From contig CM061091.1 of the NCBI GenBank assembly GCA_030770545.1, forward strand, positions 15,804,501-15,868,500: a DNA stretch of 64,000 nt, given 5' to 3'. The number at the start of each line of letters is the position of its first letter. The stretch's first letter is position 1. The DNA is from Macropodus opercularis. Its lineage: Eukaryota > Chordata > Actinopteri > Anabantiformes > Osphronemidae. A program made the translations under genes and the position numbers. Under the pieces are notes generated by a model. That model ran no database searches. It was given only the letters and a program-made list of their open reading frames with translations, and was not told the DNA's origin. Of the stretch, positions 11,348 through 59,608 are shown piece by piece.

Positions 11348-14300
11348 GACTTTTTAAAATCATGTTGATCATGGTTATGTATGGTTGGTGTTTGTTTTGT
11401 TTATATCTTCAGGCAATCATCTTTTTAACACTGGACATGCGAGGTTTGTCCAGTTTAAGTGCCAGACTGACCTGAAACAATGCTGCAACACTCTGATTAA
11501 AATGCTGGTCATTTACTGGTCAGAGATCATCACCTCACGTTGTTTCCAACAAGTTTAGTTAACAAGTAAAATAAATATTAATAATGACAATAATAAACCT
11601 GTTTTACTGGAAAGTCTGACATTTAAAAACATAAATCAGGACAGAGAAGTTGTCAGAAAGGTGATAATTCTACTATATGTTTATTACTGAGGTCACAGTA
11701 GGTGAATGCATCATACTAAGAGGTGATTTTCATTTTTTGGCCACCATATTTAAAATGAATAAGACCCTTTCATAGAAGCATCTCTTAATACAATGCATAG
11801 TAGTATAATTTGATAAATGTACTATTTATACAGACTGTTGGCAGCTTAATGTTAATTCAGAGCCATTTAAAAGTGATTTTTCTTCGCTGTATCATAAAGA
11901 GTGTGAGCGAACTAAACAAAACAAACTGAACTTAGAAAGTGATGTGTCATAAGGTCAGTAATATGATTATTCCTCATGATGCACATTTTCTTTTTCAAAA
12001 TACAGTGCAAGCCTTACATTTACAGCAACACAAGGCTTAAGAAATCATCAGCAATACACTATTGAAAATTTGAAAAAGGACATTTATTAAAAAGTTCTCT
12101 TCAGGTCGTTATTGTAAATGAGAATTAGCTCTCAATAAACTAACCTGGTTAAATAAATACAAAATAAAAACATATATTGGTTTAAGTTATTGACTGTAGA
12201 CATGCAAACAACAACTATAATGATGCCATTAACAGTAACTTCCAAAAATTCTACTACATGAAATTAGTATAAACCTTTTTAAGGAAGAAAACACTGCATA
12301 AGAATTAAATTAAACAGGAGATTCCTGCACTTTTATTCAATCTTGTGTGAATTAATTATGAGATGGTAAAAAGACAATGACATTAGCCATATTTCTTTAA
12401 AACTAATGAGCCATGCTTTTATTGTGTGCACATAACGTACTTGAGTGAAGGTTTTCGTCTGAAGAAGGCTAAATGGACAGAGTAGGTGAAGGTGAAAGGC
12501 ACTTACATACAGTATTTCTAAATTTTGCACTCATTGAACTGCACTGACAATCTGTAAATGTTGTTTGTTTACAAAAATGCACTGTTTAGTTTGGATTATA
12601 CAGAAATACTTGCAATGCCTGTAATGACTCAATCCAAATGCATTAAGGTAAATGATGATGAGCTTATGTGCGTGTGAGACATGCGACTGCCGACGTATGC
12701 AGGCTTTCAGTTTCGGAGTCTTATACCAAAGACTAACATTCAGTCCTAACTGTAACTACGTGCACTGAAATGATTGGTGTGTGATGCATCGGTTTTATTT
12801 AATCAAAAATCAGTATCTCTTGCAAAAGAGTCCTGAGAACAAACTGTAGATTCAACTCTCATGTGACAGTGTTTAGTAGAAAAAAGCATTTGTAGCTCTG
12901 AGAAAGTCTTTTGTTCATCAGAATATTCTGTGTTCACTAGTTGAGGTTTTAGTAAACGCTCATTTATTCATAAAGTGCTTCTCTGTGTTAGCAGTAACCC
13001 TTTAGGTGTTTTTGTTTCCCTAACTTTATTTGTTGTCCAGTGTGTTTTGCTATATGTGTGTTGTGTTTGTAGAGAAACAATCATCCAACTTGCACTGTTA
13101 TACTGTTTTGTTGTTACCATGTGTCATACAGCAATGACAGGATTAGACAAACCTCTTTAAAATTCAAACTGTTAACTAAATTATAGCAGAAAAAACATTG
13201 CACATGTTTAAAAAGGTTTATACGTAATTAATAATTTAACAATGTGATAATAGGTTGCAAACATCTTGAGTGTGTTGATTAAGCGTTTGTTTATACAGAT
13301 TATCTTTATGTCTTTAAAAGCAGGTCCTTGTTATACATTATCTAATATTGAGCATTGAGTTTGAACTTGTGTGTATGAAAGCTTTTATTTTGTCACGTGT
13401 TTAATGAAGACTTTACCCTTCCTCTTGTTTGTATTTAATTCAGAGCTGTAGAACTGCCCTCCACTGCATTTCTTTGCTGTAGTCAGTGTACAGGGGACTT
13501 GCATTTTAGCAGGTGCTTTTATAGGGGGAAGTGCTTGTTCATCCTGGATTTTCAAGATTTTTAAGGCAAATAAACGTTTGTAGGAACACTGCTGTCGTCC
13601 TTTAAATAACTGGAAACTACGGATCTGCAAAATAAACACTACAGTGAAGACTCAAGAATTAATCATCCAGTTAACTTAATGAGACACTATCATTCATCAC
13701 CATGTTATATGACGTTTAATGTACAACCTGTGTTTCCATCCCTTGTATCACAGCATTTCTGGCCTAAAGTACATAAAGCACGACCTGCACGAAACAAACA
13801 ATGAAACAATGTTAAATACCTGTTAAATACAAGGACAAGCGCCACAATCTTTGTAACTATATGATTGTTTTTGTACTGTATTGCGAGAGGGGTCTCTGTT
13901 ATTAAGTATAATTGCTAATAGTGAGTAGTAGCTAATTTTAATCTGTGTTCAGGGAATAGAGCCAGCAGACACTTTGCATTCACCTTTATGCCACTACTCC
14001 TGGTAATTATACACTTAGGATATGTTCACATAACAGGACAAAAACAGCTGTAATAAATAAAGGTAACAAACCACTTGGGTGTTGCTGGTTCCAGATCCTT
14101 GTGTCCTGCATGCTGGTTCTCGGTCACGGCTTACTTCAACACTCAGAAAAGCACCTCCATCGTTGCTTTAGTTGGTTTTTCTTGCTGAGACAAGACAAAT
14201 ACTGTATGTGCTGTAAAAACGGGGTCTGTTCCTGGTATTGTTCCACTTTACATGCAATCTGTGTAGGAGTGTTGGAGAACACGCCTGTGGTTGTATAAGG

Positions 14301-14513
14301 TCGTAAGATGAATGTCTGAAACGTTTTTCAATGAATAACACAGAACAGGAAGATCTTTGTTTGCGAGCCGACTCTGGTCTTTTAGGGAAATAGATCAAGT
14401 GTAGTATGGTATGAAAGCAATGTTTCTGCAAACAAATGTGAGAGAGAACTATTCCTGTGCTTGTGTTGTGCTGAGACAAATATTTATATCATGCCAGCAT
14501 ACAAGTGAATAAA
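11348..14513 (+). other. rfx7: Probable rfx7 3'UTR and downstream
   Basis: About 3.2 kb of AT-rich sequence follows the rfx7 stop with no credible coding exon. It contains many AATAAA hexamers (11570, 11592, 12134, 12152, 13569, 14052, 14508). Mammalian RFX7 also has a long 3'UTR. The last hexamer, at 14508-14513, is followed by a GT-rich stretch near 14557 and is the best candidate for a distal cleavage site; shorter forms are equally possible. Confidence 0.45.
14508..14513 (+). terminator. rfx7: Candidate distal polyadenylation signal of rfx7
   Basis: AATAAA with a downstream TTTGTGTTTTCT element about 45 nt away. It lies some 130 bp before the GC-rich nedd4 promoter, which puts an upper limit on rfx7 transcript length. 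Choice among several hexamers is inferred. Confidence 0.35.
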
Positions 14514-14639
14514 ACAACTCTATGTCAAGTAAACAAAGATGAAGTATTTATAACAAGTTTGTGTTTTCTTAGAAAGTACTGAGGAAGGACTGCGTGGTGT
14601 TGGGTCTAATATTTACTTACAGCTGCTAATGGCTGATAG

Positions 14640-14893
14640 AGACGTAGTGAAATAAATAAATTAATGAAAGGGCGGAGGAGGAGGAAACGAGGAAAAAGGA
14701 GGAGGATGGAGGAGGAGGAGTGACGACGGTGTCGCCGCCAGACTCTGGGTCAGGTCCATGGGATCCACAGAGTAAACACGCACCGAAGGATACGAGGCAG
14801 AGTAGAAACCAAACCCCGCCAGAATCGATTGTTGATCGGGTCCGAGTCTTCTGCTTGTCGCTGCTCTCCGGGAGGGAGGAGGGCGACGGGATA
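14640..14893 (+). promoter_or_regulatory. nedd4: nedd4 promoter and 5' leader (short isoform)
   Basis: A purine-rich GGAGGA block (about 14670-14720) leads into a CpG-rich leader ending at the ATG at 14894. An upstream ATG at 14757 opens a five-codon frame that stops at TAA. No TATA box was seen. Position directly upstream of the coding first exon, plus composition, support the call; the transcription start is not defined. Confidence 0.45.
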
Positions 14894-32824
<17,931 letters not shown>

Positions 32825-33432
32825 GGCAGGTGGAGTAGATGAGCTGAAGGGACATTTACTGTCGCCACAGGAAATCCAGCATGACTCAGGTCTTAACCTG
32901 CCAGCTGTGTGACAAAATACAAATGAGAGCCACGAAGCATTTATCTCGTCCTCTGTTGGTTGACACGCAAAGAAACGACATTAATCTGGAGTGATGGTGA
33001 TATTTGATTTCTCTACTACTCTAATGTTTACAAATCAGTCGCTTTAAATCACTTTAATGCATATTCACTCTTATTTGTTATACTAAAATGCACAAGTATT
33101 TAAGAACATGATTCTGTGAAATGGAAATATTACATATAAAATGTGAATGGAAATGTAGAACTTAAAATAACGGGACTTTAATTTGGGCTGAAAGTCTTCA
33201 GGTCAGTGTCTGATACCAGGCACTTAAAATGCAGTTATGTTCTCCTCGTGGAAAATTCTTAACTTGTCTCTGTGTGGCAGAAACACATGTCAGTGTGTGT
33301 TAGAAGGTTGTGTGAAGGTTAGAACAGCCAAGCTCACTGTGGTAAAGTGAATGAGATAAAGTTAGAATGTGTGTAGTATTACAACATATACAAATGAAAA
33401 CCAAGACTTACCAACCAATGTCTCCACTTCAG

Positions 33433-34091
33433 CAGTGGTGGAATGTAACCAAGTACATTTACTCAGGTAGTTTACTTAAGTATAGTGTTTGATACTGCGC
33501 TACATTTATTTCTTTGTTCCAGATCAACTATCAACTACAGTCAGTGCAAGTAAAGCTAAATAATTATGTAAATAATTATTTGATGTAAAGGTTTATTTCA
33601 TTCATCCTACTTCTCAAATGTTAGTTTGGTTGCTTGCTTTGGATTATAATTTGGCAAATTTCCAATTTTTTTTTCACAAAACTAAGGTTAAATGATAAAA
33701 CATCCCAAACTCCGGTTACTGGCAAATGAAATTGAAGAAAATACATTGAAGTTGCAGTATTATTGAAAACCTATAGGGGCCATTGTCTGTAAGCGCGTTT
33801 TCTATTTGTATTTTGCGAGGACTGCGTAGGACGTTTATATACTGGGGGGAGTATTTTAATACAAGTACATTTAATTTTGTGTGTGGATTTTTATACAATC
33901 TTTTTATTGCTATTTCTCCAACCTTTATGTGGACAGGTGCTGTTCTGCTCAGGTGCTCATGTGATCCAGACTCGTAGAACAACACAGAGACATTTACTTC
34001 CGCTGGATTAGAACCTTTTTGGAGCTTTTCATTCATTCTCAGTCTAGTGCTTTCTTAGAGTTTCTGTAAATATCTGAATACTCCACCACTG
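33433..34091. mobile_element. Non-autonomous hAT-like transposon
   Basis: A 659-bp element with 10-bp perfect terminal inverted repeats, CAGTGGTGGA at 33433-33442 and its complement at 34082-34091. hAT elements typically start CAGNGGTG. Flanking 8-mers CACTTCAG (33425-33432) and CTGTTCAG (34092-34099) match at 6 of 8 positions, as expected of an old 8-bp hAT target duplication. The left end (GGTGGAATGTAACCAAGTAC) matches a repeat family I know to be abundant in percomorph genomes. It has no transposase frame and lies in the nedd4 3'UTR. Confidence 0.8.
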
Positions 34092-35526
34092 CTGTTCAGT
34101 GAGAAACGGCTACAAAATTAAAGCGAACTACCCCAAACCAGTAACTTACCTGCAAGGAAGGGGTTGTGCAAAACAGCAGCCAGTTTATTCCAGATGTATT
34201 TTTAACAGGAAACTTATGGTAATTCAGTCTAATTAAATAGATATTTTACTTAGATTAAACATTTTTCATTCCAGTATATTAGAAGCAGTCGTTTAGGAGA
34301 ACCCTCTACACTGTAACGCATTTGTAGCAGAAAAGGTGCAGATTAGATGCTGGTTTGAGTGACTACACTCTGTGTGTTCTTCAGTTAATCATCATATTAA
34401 CGACGCATCAGCACTAGGACCAGTAAAATCTCGAGATACACTAATCATACATTTGTCTGTGTAGCTCACAGCGGCAGTGTTGATGTACTAGTAATAATAG
34501 TAATTGTACAGATTAACGTCAGATATTTGAATGTGACTCGATTTTAGAATTTCTCAGTCGTCACATAAAAGTGTTGTATGTACTAACTTAACTTTGCCTT
34601 TTAAAATCGGATAAAGCCACTGTTGTTAACATCGCTCACCAGTATCTGTAGTATGCCTTGTTTTTGTTTCACTATGATCCGTAGCTACACACAAACACAC
34701 AAGCAACACAAATGTGGCCTGCAGAAACAGTTTCAAGCAAACTGGTCTGACTCAGTGTAGATGTGTGTTCAATGTTTTGTTGTCCGTGAGTAATTGTAAT
34801 TTTGTCTTCTTTTACTCGACATGGGTGTGTAATTGCAGCACAGTGCTCTATTTTTAAGAGTACAACTTTAAAAATAGTTTTGTTGGTTGTAAAATGTGTA
34901 CAGATTGTTTAGGTGAACCTAAGAAACTATACTGCGACAGCTTTAACCTTTTCTGAATGGTAAAACGTGTTTACACTGTCGGCCATGTTTACAGGCTGTA
35001 GAAAAGGAAGATGTGGTGGGCTGGTTTTTGTCTTTGGCAACACAATTTTATAATTACGCTTTTATAAAGTGACGCACTTTGTTTAATGTCGATAAGTCTT
35101 ACATCCGAGCTGCCTGAATCTTTTGCCAATCTGTCGCCCGCTTAAATCGATCTTTTAAAACATGATCCTATGTTTAAAGTGCATCTAAATGTTTACATGT
35201 CAGCATTGCAGAAAATAACCACATTCTCTTCTTCCTCTTATATTTAAATTGAAATACAGAGGCCTTCATTTGTAATATATTGTAGAATTTGATTGTGTTT
35301 ATGGATTTTTTTAAATCTCTAAATGGAATTACTGTTATATGTTTTGTTGTCTAGAGCACTTCATGCCTGACATATGAAATTTTGTTATTATGGAATGTAA
35401 TTTCCACACCTATAAGTGCTTTACAACATACAATCAAAATTGATATAACAGATGCAAGGTAGAAACTGTAGCTGGTAACTTCACTGACTTATAGCGCACC
35501 AAAATTTAATATGAATACTTTTGAAA

Positions 35527-35532
35527 AATAAA
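35527..35532 (+). terminator. nedd4: Candidate nedd4 polyadenylation signal
   Basis: AATAAA in an A-rich context, followed by TTCCTGTCTGATTC within 40 nt. It is the last AATAAA hexamer before the featureless spacer upstream of prtg. Confidence 0.4.
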
Positions 35533-37849
35533 AATATACGAACATTAACTAACATCTTCCTGTCTGATTCTCCCACTTCTTCCCCTTTTCAGTGTCTTTT
35601 TCTAGTGTTAGTCCAGTGTCTAGTGTTATGTTATTAACAATAAATACTGTAGTAGTAGTAGTTGTAATATACCTTTACAAAAATACAGTATGTGTCGATT
35701 ACAACACAACTGTTACATGTAGGCTAAATAGGTTAACTGCCCAAGTCAAAGTACTTCCTGGAAATTTCTGTTAAGAGAAGCACTGCTTCAAAATGTCCAT
35801 TCAAGGTAAGGAAGTGATTTGAGTCGAGATTAATTTGACTGATTAAAAAAGTACAAACCAAGGAAGGATAAACACTGGAACATATGGGTTTAGTCCAGAG
35901 TGGAAACTTCAGTTCAACTCTTAATTTGACTTTTTTTTTCTCTTTGGTTGTTTTGCTGTGGGCTTTGTTCACTGCAGCCCATAGATGAAACTCAAGCTAG
36001 TTTACCTTCAGTCGAACACTGATCTGCCGTTCTCCGTGTGCTGAGCTCATTCATATGCACCGCTGGTTGTTATTAATCGGTGTGTGAACAGGGCTTTCTC
36101 TGAGGGTAGAGCCTTTTGTGAGTTTTCTCCACAACCCCCGCGTCGCAGCACTAAAACCCCCCTTTCCCTTCACAGAGGTCACTCGCGATTCAGGCCTTTT
36201 GGACACTGCTGAGGTCAGTGGGGATGGGCGTGTGTGGTGGAAGGGACACACTCGTGTCAGGCAACGCAGCCGGTCCTGGGAAAGCCGGCTCCCATTTACC
36301 CACGCTCTGGCCAACATGCGTACCCTGATAATGACTTCACTGCATTGATCTGGTCTGGCCTGACCCGAGCTCACATGCAGGCTGACCATCACTCCACCCA
36401 CCAACTGTGGCCTTATTGACAGGTGCCAAATCTGAATACTTGATTAATGAAGCAAGTAGGGGAGGGACCCACATCCTTAAGGAAGGCTGTGGCCTATTAA
36501 TAGGTTCTGTACTACAGTGGATATATAATTTAACATTACACTTAAATGAGCAGTTCAGTAAAAGCTTATTGTGACAACAGATATTAAGAGGATGTGTAAT
36601 CAGTACATATTAATCCTATCTTCTCAGATTTTATTCTTCGTATGTTTTGGTTGTTCAGAATCAGTTTAGTGACATTTGACTTTATAAAATATATTTTTGG
36701 ACCAATAAAGTAAAAGTATAACATTACAAGTACATCTGTTTGTATATTTGACAGAGCACACAGTATATTACAGATGTCAAATTTTAAAATTAGGGTATTT
36801 ATCTAACTTAACATAGCTAATTAAACGTTTTTTCAATGCAATGTAAAACAAATTTATATTGATGTTTTGGTTTAATCAAGCAGTCTAATAAGCATTTTAG
36901 GAAGATTTTGTCATCAGCTTCTACAACTGTGATATGTTCAGTTAACATCAGACATATTTCTGGTCTTTACGTGAGACTGCAGCTTTTTATTCTGACATCA
37001 CAGCTGGGCTCCAGTCCTGAATAAAGATCCAAAGACAGAGGAGGAGTGAGGACCGTGGGAGGAAGGGAGTTTGATCTTTGTCCACCATGAATGGGACATT
37101 GGATCAATATCGACACTGACACAGCAGCTGTCCCGCTCCTATCAATGCTTCCTGGTAATTGCCACAAGGCCCAGATTCAAAGGACAAGAGACAAACTAAT
37201 TTTCATTAACAGCGTCTTTCAATCTGTAGAGATCTGGGTTTTCTCTCACCTGCCACTGTACAGAAATAAACAAACCCATATTCACCGTATGCTGGGAATA
37301 TTAGACAAAATATGGTTCAAAAAAACAACAGAGGGAGGAAGAAAGTAAAGTCCACGGGCTCCAACGGGGAACGAAACTGAACATCATCCGCGTTAATGCC
37401 ATGACCACTCGGACAGGGGACATGGAAGTGCACTGGTCTTTACAGAGGAACCAATTAACGCAGGTTCGAGACCTGAACACGTCCTCCTGGCCCAGACAGG
37501 CGTTAGTGCTGCCCCAGAACGACGTCAGTGTTCGGGTCTAGGAAGCAGTGAGGACCTGGAATGTAGCAGAGGTTGCAGCTCCTTGGGTGATAAGGGAAGC
37601 AGGGCAGCAAAGCACTGATATTTCTGGTTGGAGAACATGGGAGACTCAGTGAAACGGGACAAGCCGTATCCAGTGACACTGGTAAAGGAAATGATTGTTC
37701 GCTGTAGATTATTTGTAGTGTAAACATTAGATCACACATAGTATTTGTAGTTGTAGGCTCGATTCCTATGCACACTGTGACTTAAGCAATGTGAGAATGC
37801 AGAGAAGCTCGACATAAGCAAACCTCAGACTTAAGCTCCGCTTTGACCC
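35533..37849. other. Spacer between nedd4 and prtg, nothing recognised
   Basis: About 2.3 kb without a credible exon, RNA gene or clear repeat. Short open frames on both strands (up to about 117 codons) have no similarity that I recognise. The composition becomes GC-rich only after about 37850. Confidence 0.5.
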
Positions 37850-37891
37850 CAGGTGTAGCGTCTGCGCCGGTCCCTGTGTGACTCGCAGCCG

Positions 37892-37905
37892 ACGCTAGGT
37901 GGCGC
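37892..37905 (+). promoter_or_regulatory. CTCF-like motif at the prtg promoter
   Basis: ACGCTAGGTGGCGC matches the CTCF core CCASYAGRKGGCRS at 12 of 14 positions, with all core AGRKGGCRS positions intact. It is on the + strand, opposite to the motif in the last nedd4 intron, so the two point away from each other. Confidence 0.45.
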
Positions 37906-38006
37906 TGCGCCGGCCTGTAGTCGAGGCGGGCCGTCCCTTCCCGGAGGAGGGAGGCCGTCCTCCAGCGGCTCCTCGCCGGTGCCGGTCGTCAGTAGCGGCT
38001 CAGTTC

Positions 38007-38033
38007 ATGTGGGGGAAGCAGCGGAGAGAGTAG
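38007..38033 (+). promoter_or_regulatory. prtg: Upstream ORF 1 of prtg (8 codons)
   Basis: ATG at 38007 runs eight codons to TAG at 38031-38033 in a different frame from prtg. It counts as an upstream ORF only if transcription starts before 38007. Confidence 0.4.
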
Positions 38034-38038
38034 CGAGC

Positions 38039-38059
38039 ATGCACGGACCGCTGGCGTAA
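38039..38059 (+). promoter_or_regulatory. prtg: Upstream ORF 2 of prtg, ending directly at the start codon
   Basis: ATG at 38039 encodes six residues (MHGPLA) and its TAA at 38057-38059 directly abuts the prtg ATG at 38060, in the same frame. The in-frame stop also shows that prtg cannot start further upstream in this exon. Confidence 0.55.
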
Positions 38060-56524
<18,465 letters not shown>

Positions 56525-58538
56525 CTGCGTGGGCGTGCGTGTAAGCTCGTGTGCGTGGCTTTGTATGTGTATGTCTGTGTGAGTGCATGTGTGGGAAGGC
56601 AGTGGTGTATTCACAGCAAAGGCCACATTAAGTTGATATATTGGCATTTTGCGTCTTTAATTGAGAAGAAATAACAGACGATCAGGTACATGTGAAAGCG
56701 TCAAACCGTTCCTTTTCAATATTTGACGAGCTCAGAATTGACTTGACGCCTCCTTTTGTTGTAAGTATGCCACGCACCTGAATGTTGGTGTGCGAGTACT
56801 GTAAGCATGAGAGACAGATGTAAAGAAGCAAAGAGAGACTTTTTACCCTTCCTTTAATTCCAACAGGCTGTTGTTCGCTTCCTGTTCAATGTCTGCACAG
56901 AAGGTCCTTTGATTTCTTTTCCTGCCTTCTCTCTGTTCTTAAGTTGCTCTTTTTTTTGTGGTTGTATGTGTGTGAAAAAACTCTCACTCACCATGAATGT
57001 TTAAGATTGTCAAAATGTGAAAAAGGTGATATTTCTGACATTATTTAAGAGTTTATCACTGGAACCTATTTCACTAATGATCTACCTCAGTTTACCTTCA
57101 GGTAAACTTTCCACTGTATATTTAATAACTACTTATACCTATGTTATGTGATGGGCTGCTTCAGTTGCATAACATTTGACACTTCCTGATGACTTTTATT
57201 GTGATTTGGGTGGCGGGGGCGCTGCAGCTTTCTGCTCTCTCTCCACATGTTATGTGGAGTAAAGAGCTCACGGTTACGTTTCTACTTATTTTCTCAGATG
57301 TTGCTGAGGTACTGAGCCAGTATTAATAGTGTCTTTTGTTCATTTTGTCCATTATTGAGTAATGGTATGAATGAGATAACGAATGTCTGCTTATGTTTGT
57401 GTGTCAACGTGCAGCTGCCCTTGCTATTCCAGTTTTATACTACCTCCTTTAAGATTTATTTTATTGTCGTATTGTTTTCCCGAACTCAGGGAACAAGGTT
57501 CAGTACATTTGACATCGTGTAGTGTTACATGGTGAAATAACAGGGTATCTTCTCAGTACTGAACAGCTGTCATTGCCTGACAGATTATGCTATGAATGTA
57601 TCCTCAGACACTGTGTGCCAGTTGCTCAGATGTTTGTGCTGCCTTCTCCACAGAAGGAAAGCCCCTCTGTAGTTTCTCCTCAGGTCTCGATCTGTCTGTT
57701 TTTTGCAACAGACTTTTTTTGTTTATTGACTTCTTCCTTTGTAGATTCACACCAGAAGTGCTTGCAGTCGCATGTCGGTTCAGAAAAGCTTTATAATTGG
57801 CCTTAATATGGAAAACGTCCCTCAGGTGTTGAAATCAAAGCTGGATCTCTCTGAGGGAGAAGCTCCACATGAGTTTGCAACACGTGAATTGTTGTAAAAG
57901 CAATGAAGTGTTTAAGCAGGGATGGAAGTGAAGAACTGAATGAACACCTCAGAAAAATCTATATTTTTGTTAGAAGATATGTACTACTGAGTACGCATTG
58001 TAGTTACTTTTCTTCAGAGTAGTTATTTGCTTTGCTGTAGAGTAAAGATTAGCACTTGTCTGCCAAGTAGTTTTATATTATCGGCCAATGTGCAGCGGTG
58101 ACTGATGCTATTACCCAAAGAGTTGTTTGCTACGTGAATTTATTTTAGCCTCTTAACTTATCTCTGGCGAAAGGTTACAGAAGAAAAGGAAATAATCAAA
58201 ACGCCATTAGACCAAAGATGAAACGTGGCCTTAGAGATCAGTTGAGTTGCTGCTCCTTTAACGAAGCCTTGCACATTAGTGGCCTTGACCTGCAACCAGA
58301 AGAGTGGAGAGAGTTGTGGGTTGAAACTTTACAGAAGTGCCAGCAGGATTCACGGGCTCTTCCTGGCGATAGAGCAACAATTAATCATCAGGTGTATGCA
58401 CATGAACCAAATTGTCCTGTCGTATCCTTTACTGAGTTCCTCAAACTGTTGCAGACACGTCTGTACATTGTAGGTGAACATTATAAGAGTATTATATGAA
58501 TAGTGTGTTTTGCAACAGTGCAGCCATTTGTAAATGTG

Positions 58539-58736
58539 CACCCACTTACTTTTGCCTTCAGAATAATAGTATTTTAAAAAGAGATTAAAACATTAACTAA
58601 ATGTTAAAACAGATTAACATAAATAAAACACTTTTAAAACCATTCATCTATATTTTGGGAAACCTTTTATTAAAATAAGGCTTTTACATTGATCTCACTA
58701 ATGAAGGCAAAGCCAATTTCCAAAGGTCAGTGGGTG
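58539..58736. repeat. Imperfect inverted repeat, possible short transposon relic
   Basis: Left arm CACCCACT…TTTTGCCTTCA (58539-58560) is mirrored by right arm TGAAGGCAAAG…AGTGGGTG (58702-58736), with a longer gap on the right. The interior is AT-rich, like many MITEs. No target duplication was identified, so boundaries and class are uncertain. Confidence 0.35.
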
Positions 58737-59602
58737 AGCAAATGTTTCCACATTGCTGTATTTTTAATCAGAGGGTTCTTCAGGGGATTCAATCAGAGGG
58801 AATTTTTGGAATGAGAAGTGACACAATCAGATTAACTATTTTTGAAAAGCAAACAATGTAAACCAAAGATTTTTTTTTTTTTACAATGTCACCGTTGCAT
58901 GTTGGCAAGAAATGTCAAAGCATCCTATCTGTGTGAAATGTTATGTGTGTTCTCGTACTCATTTTATAACTGTAGAAATTGAGTGGGAAACATTTCTTTC
59001 CTTTCTTAATTGTCATTGTTATTTCCCTCCCTTGTATCTTTTTAAAGAAATTATTCTTGATACTGGAATCATCTTCTTTATTTTGCTTTAGTAAATTAAA
59101 ACATGTACATTTCCATTTTAACTAGAACCTGGTGTTGTATGTTGTTACGGGAGACAAAGGTTCTGACAAGGTTCTGGTTATGTCATGCATGTCATCAGTG
59201 CTACCTCAAGCTTTTATGTTTTATATTTTTGTTACACTTGGGTTGTTGAGATCACAGTGTGAGTATGAGACCCAAGATGTTGTCCTGTCTTTCATCCCAT
59301 GAATGTTTTGTTTTCCCACCATGTAAATCTAATAGTTAAAACCCTAATTCTGTTGTGTTCTCCCTTTTGCGTTAGTGTTGCGTTTAAATAATGTGTGGCG
59401 GAGCGCTGCGGGTCATTTACAGTCAAACTCAGGGGGACCCACACCTGCTTCACCTCAAAGACAAAGATTGAATGTATGTTTTTTGTAATTATTATGTTTT
59501 CTGATATTTTCTGTTAATATTGTTATTTGTCAGTTTGTTTTTGTCTGCAAAAAATCTTTAGTTAGGAAATTATAATTATGAAAATGTCTGATTTTCAGTT
59601 TA

Positions 59603-59608
59603 AATAAA
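59603..59608 (+). terminator. prtg: Candidate distal prtg polyadenylation signal
   Basis: AATAAA followed by CATCTGTTTTTAC within 35 nt, the last plausible signal before the ccpg1 promoter. An upstream alternative is at 58622. Confidence 0.4.

Larger units (their letters stand above)
32825..35532 (+). other. nedd4: nedd4 3'UTR
   Basis: 2.7 kb of AT-rich sequence without credible coding potential follows the nedd4 stop, interrupted by a hAT-like insertion at 33433-34091. An AATAAA at 35527-35532 is a reasonable end. Mammalian NEDD4 also has a 3'UTR of several kilobases, but the transcript end here is inferred. Confidence 0.5.
37850..38059 (+). promoter_or_regulatory. prtg: prtg promoter and 5' leader
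   Basis: CpG-rich stretch directly upstream of the prtg start, in contrast to the AT-rich spacer. It carries a CTCF-like motif (37892-37905), the GC-rich block GAGGCGGGCCGTCCC, and two short upstream open reading frames close to the start codon. No TATA box seen. Transcription start is not defined. Confidence 0.5.
56525..59608 (+). other. prtg: Probable prtg 3'UTR
   Basis: About 3.1 kb after the prtg stop, beginning with a GT-rich stretch (56530-56595). AATAAA hexamers at 58622-58627 and 59603-59608 are candidate ends. A 93-codon open frame at 58218-58499 has no similarity that I recognise. An imperfect inverted repeat lies at 58539-58736. The transcript end is inferred. Confidence 0.45.

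Noticed and set aside
58218..58499. 93-codon open frame downstream of prtg, considered as a pygo1 or transposase remnant
   Set aside because: It contains no PHD-finger cysteines and no recognisable transposase motif; probably chance in the 3'UTR.
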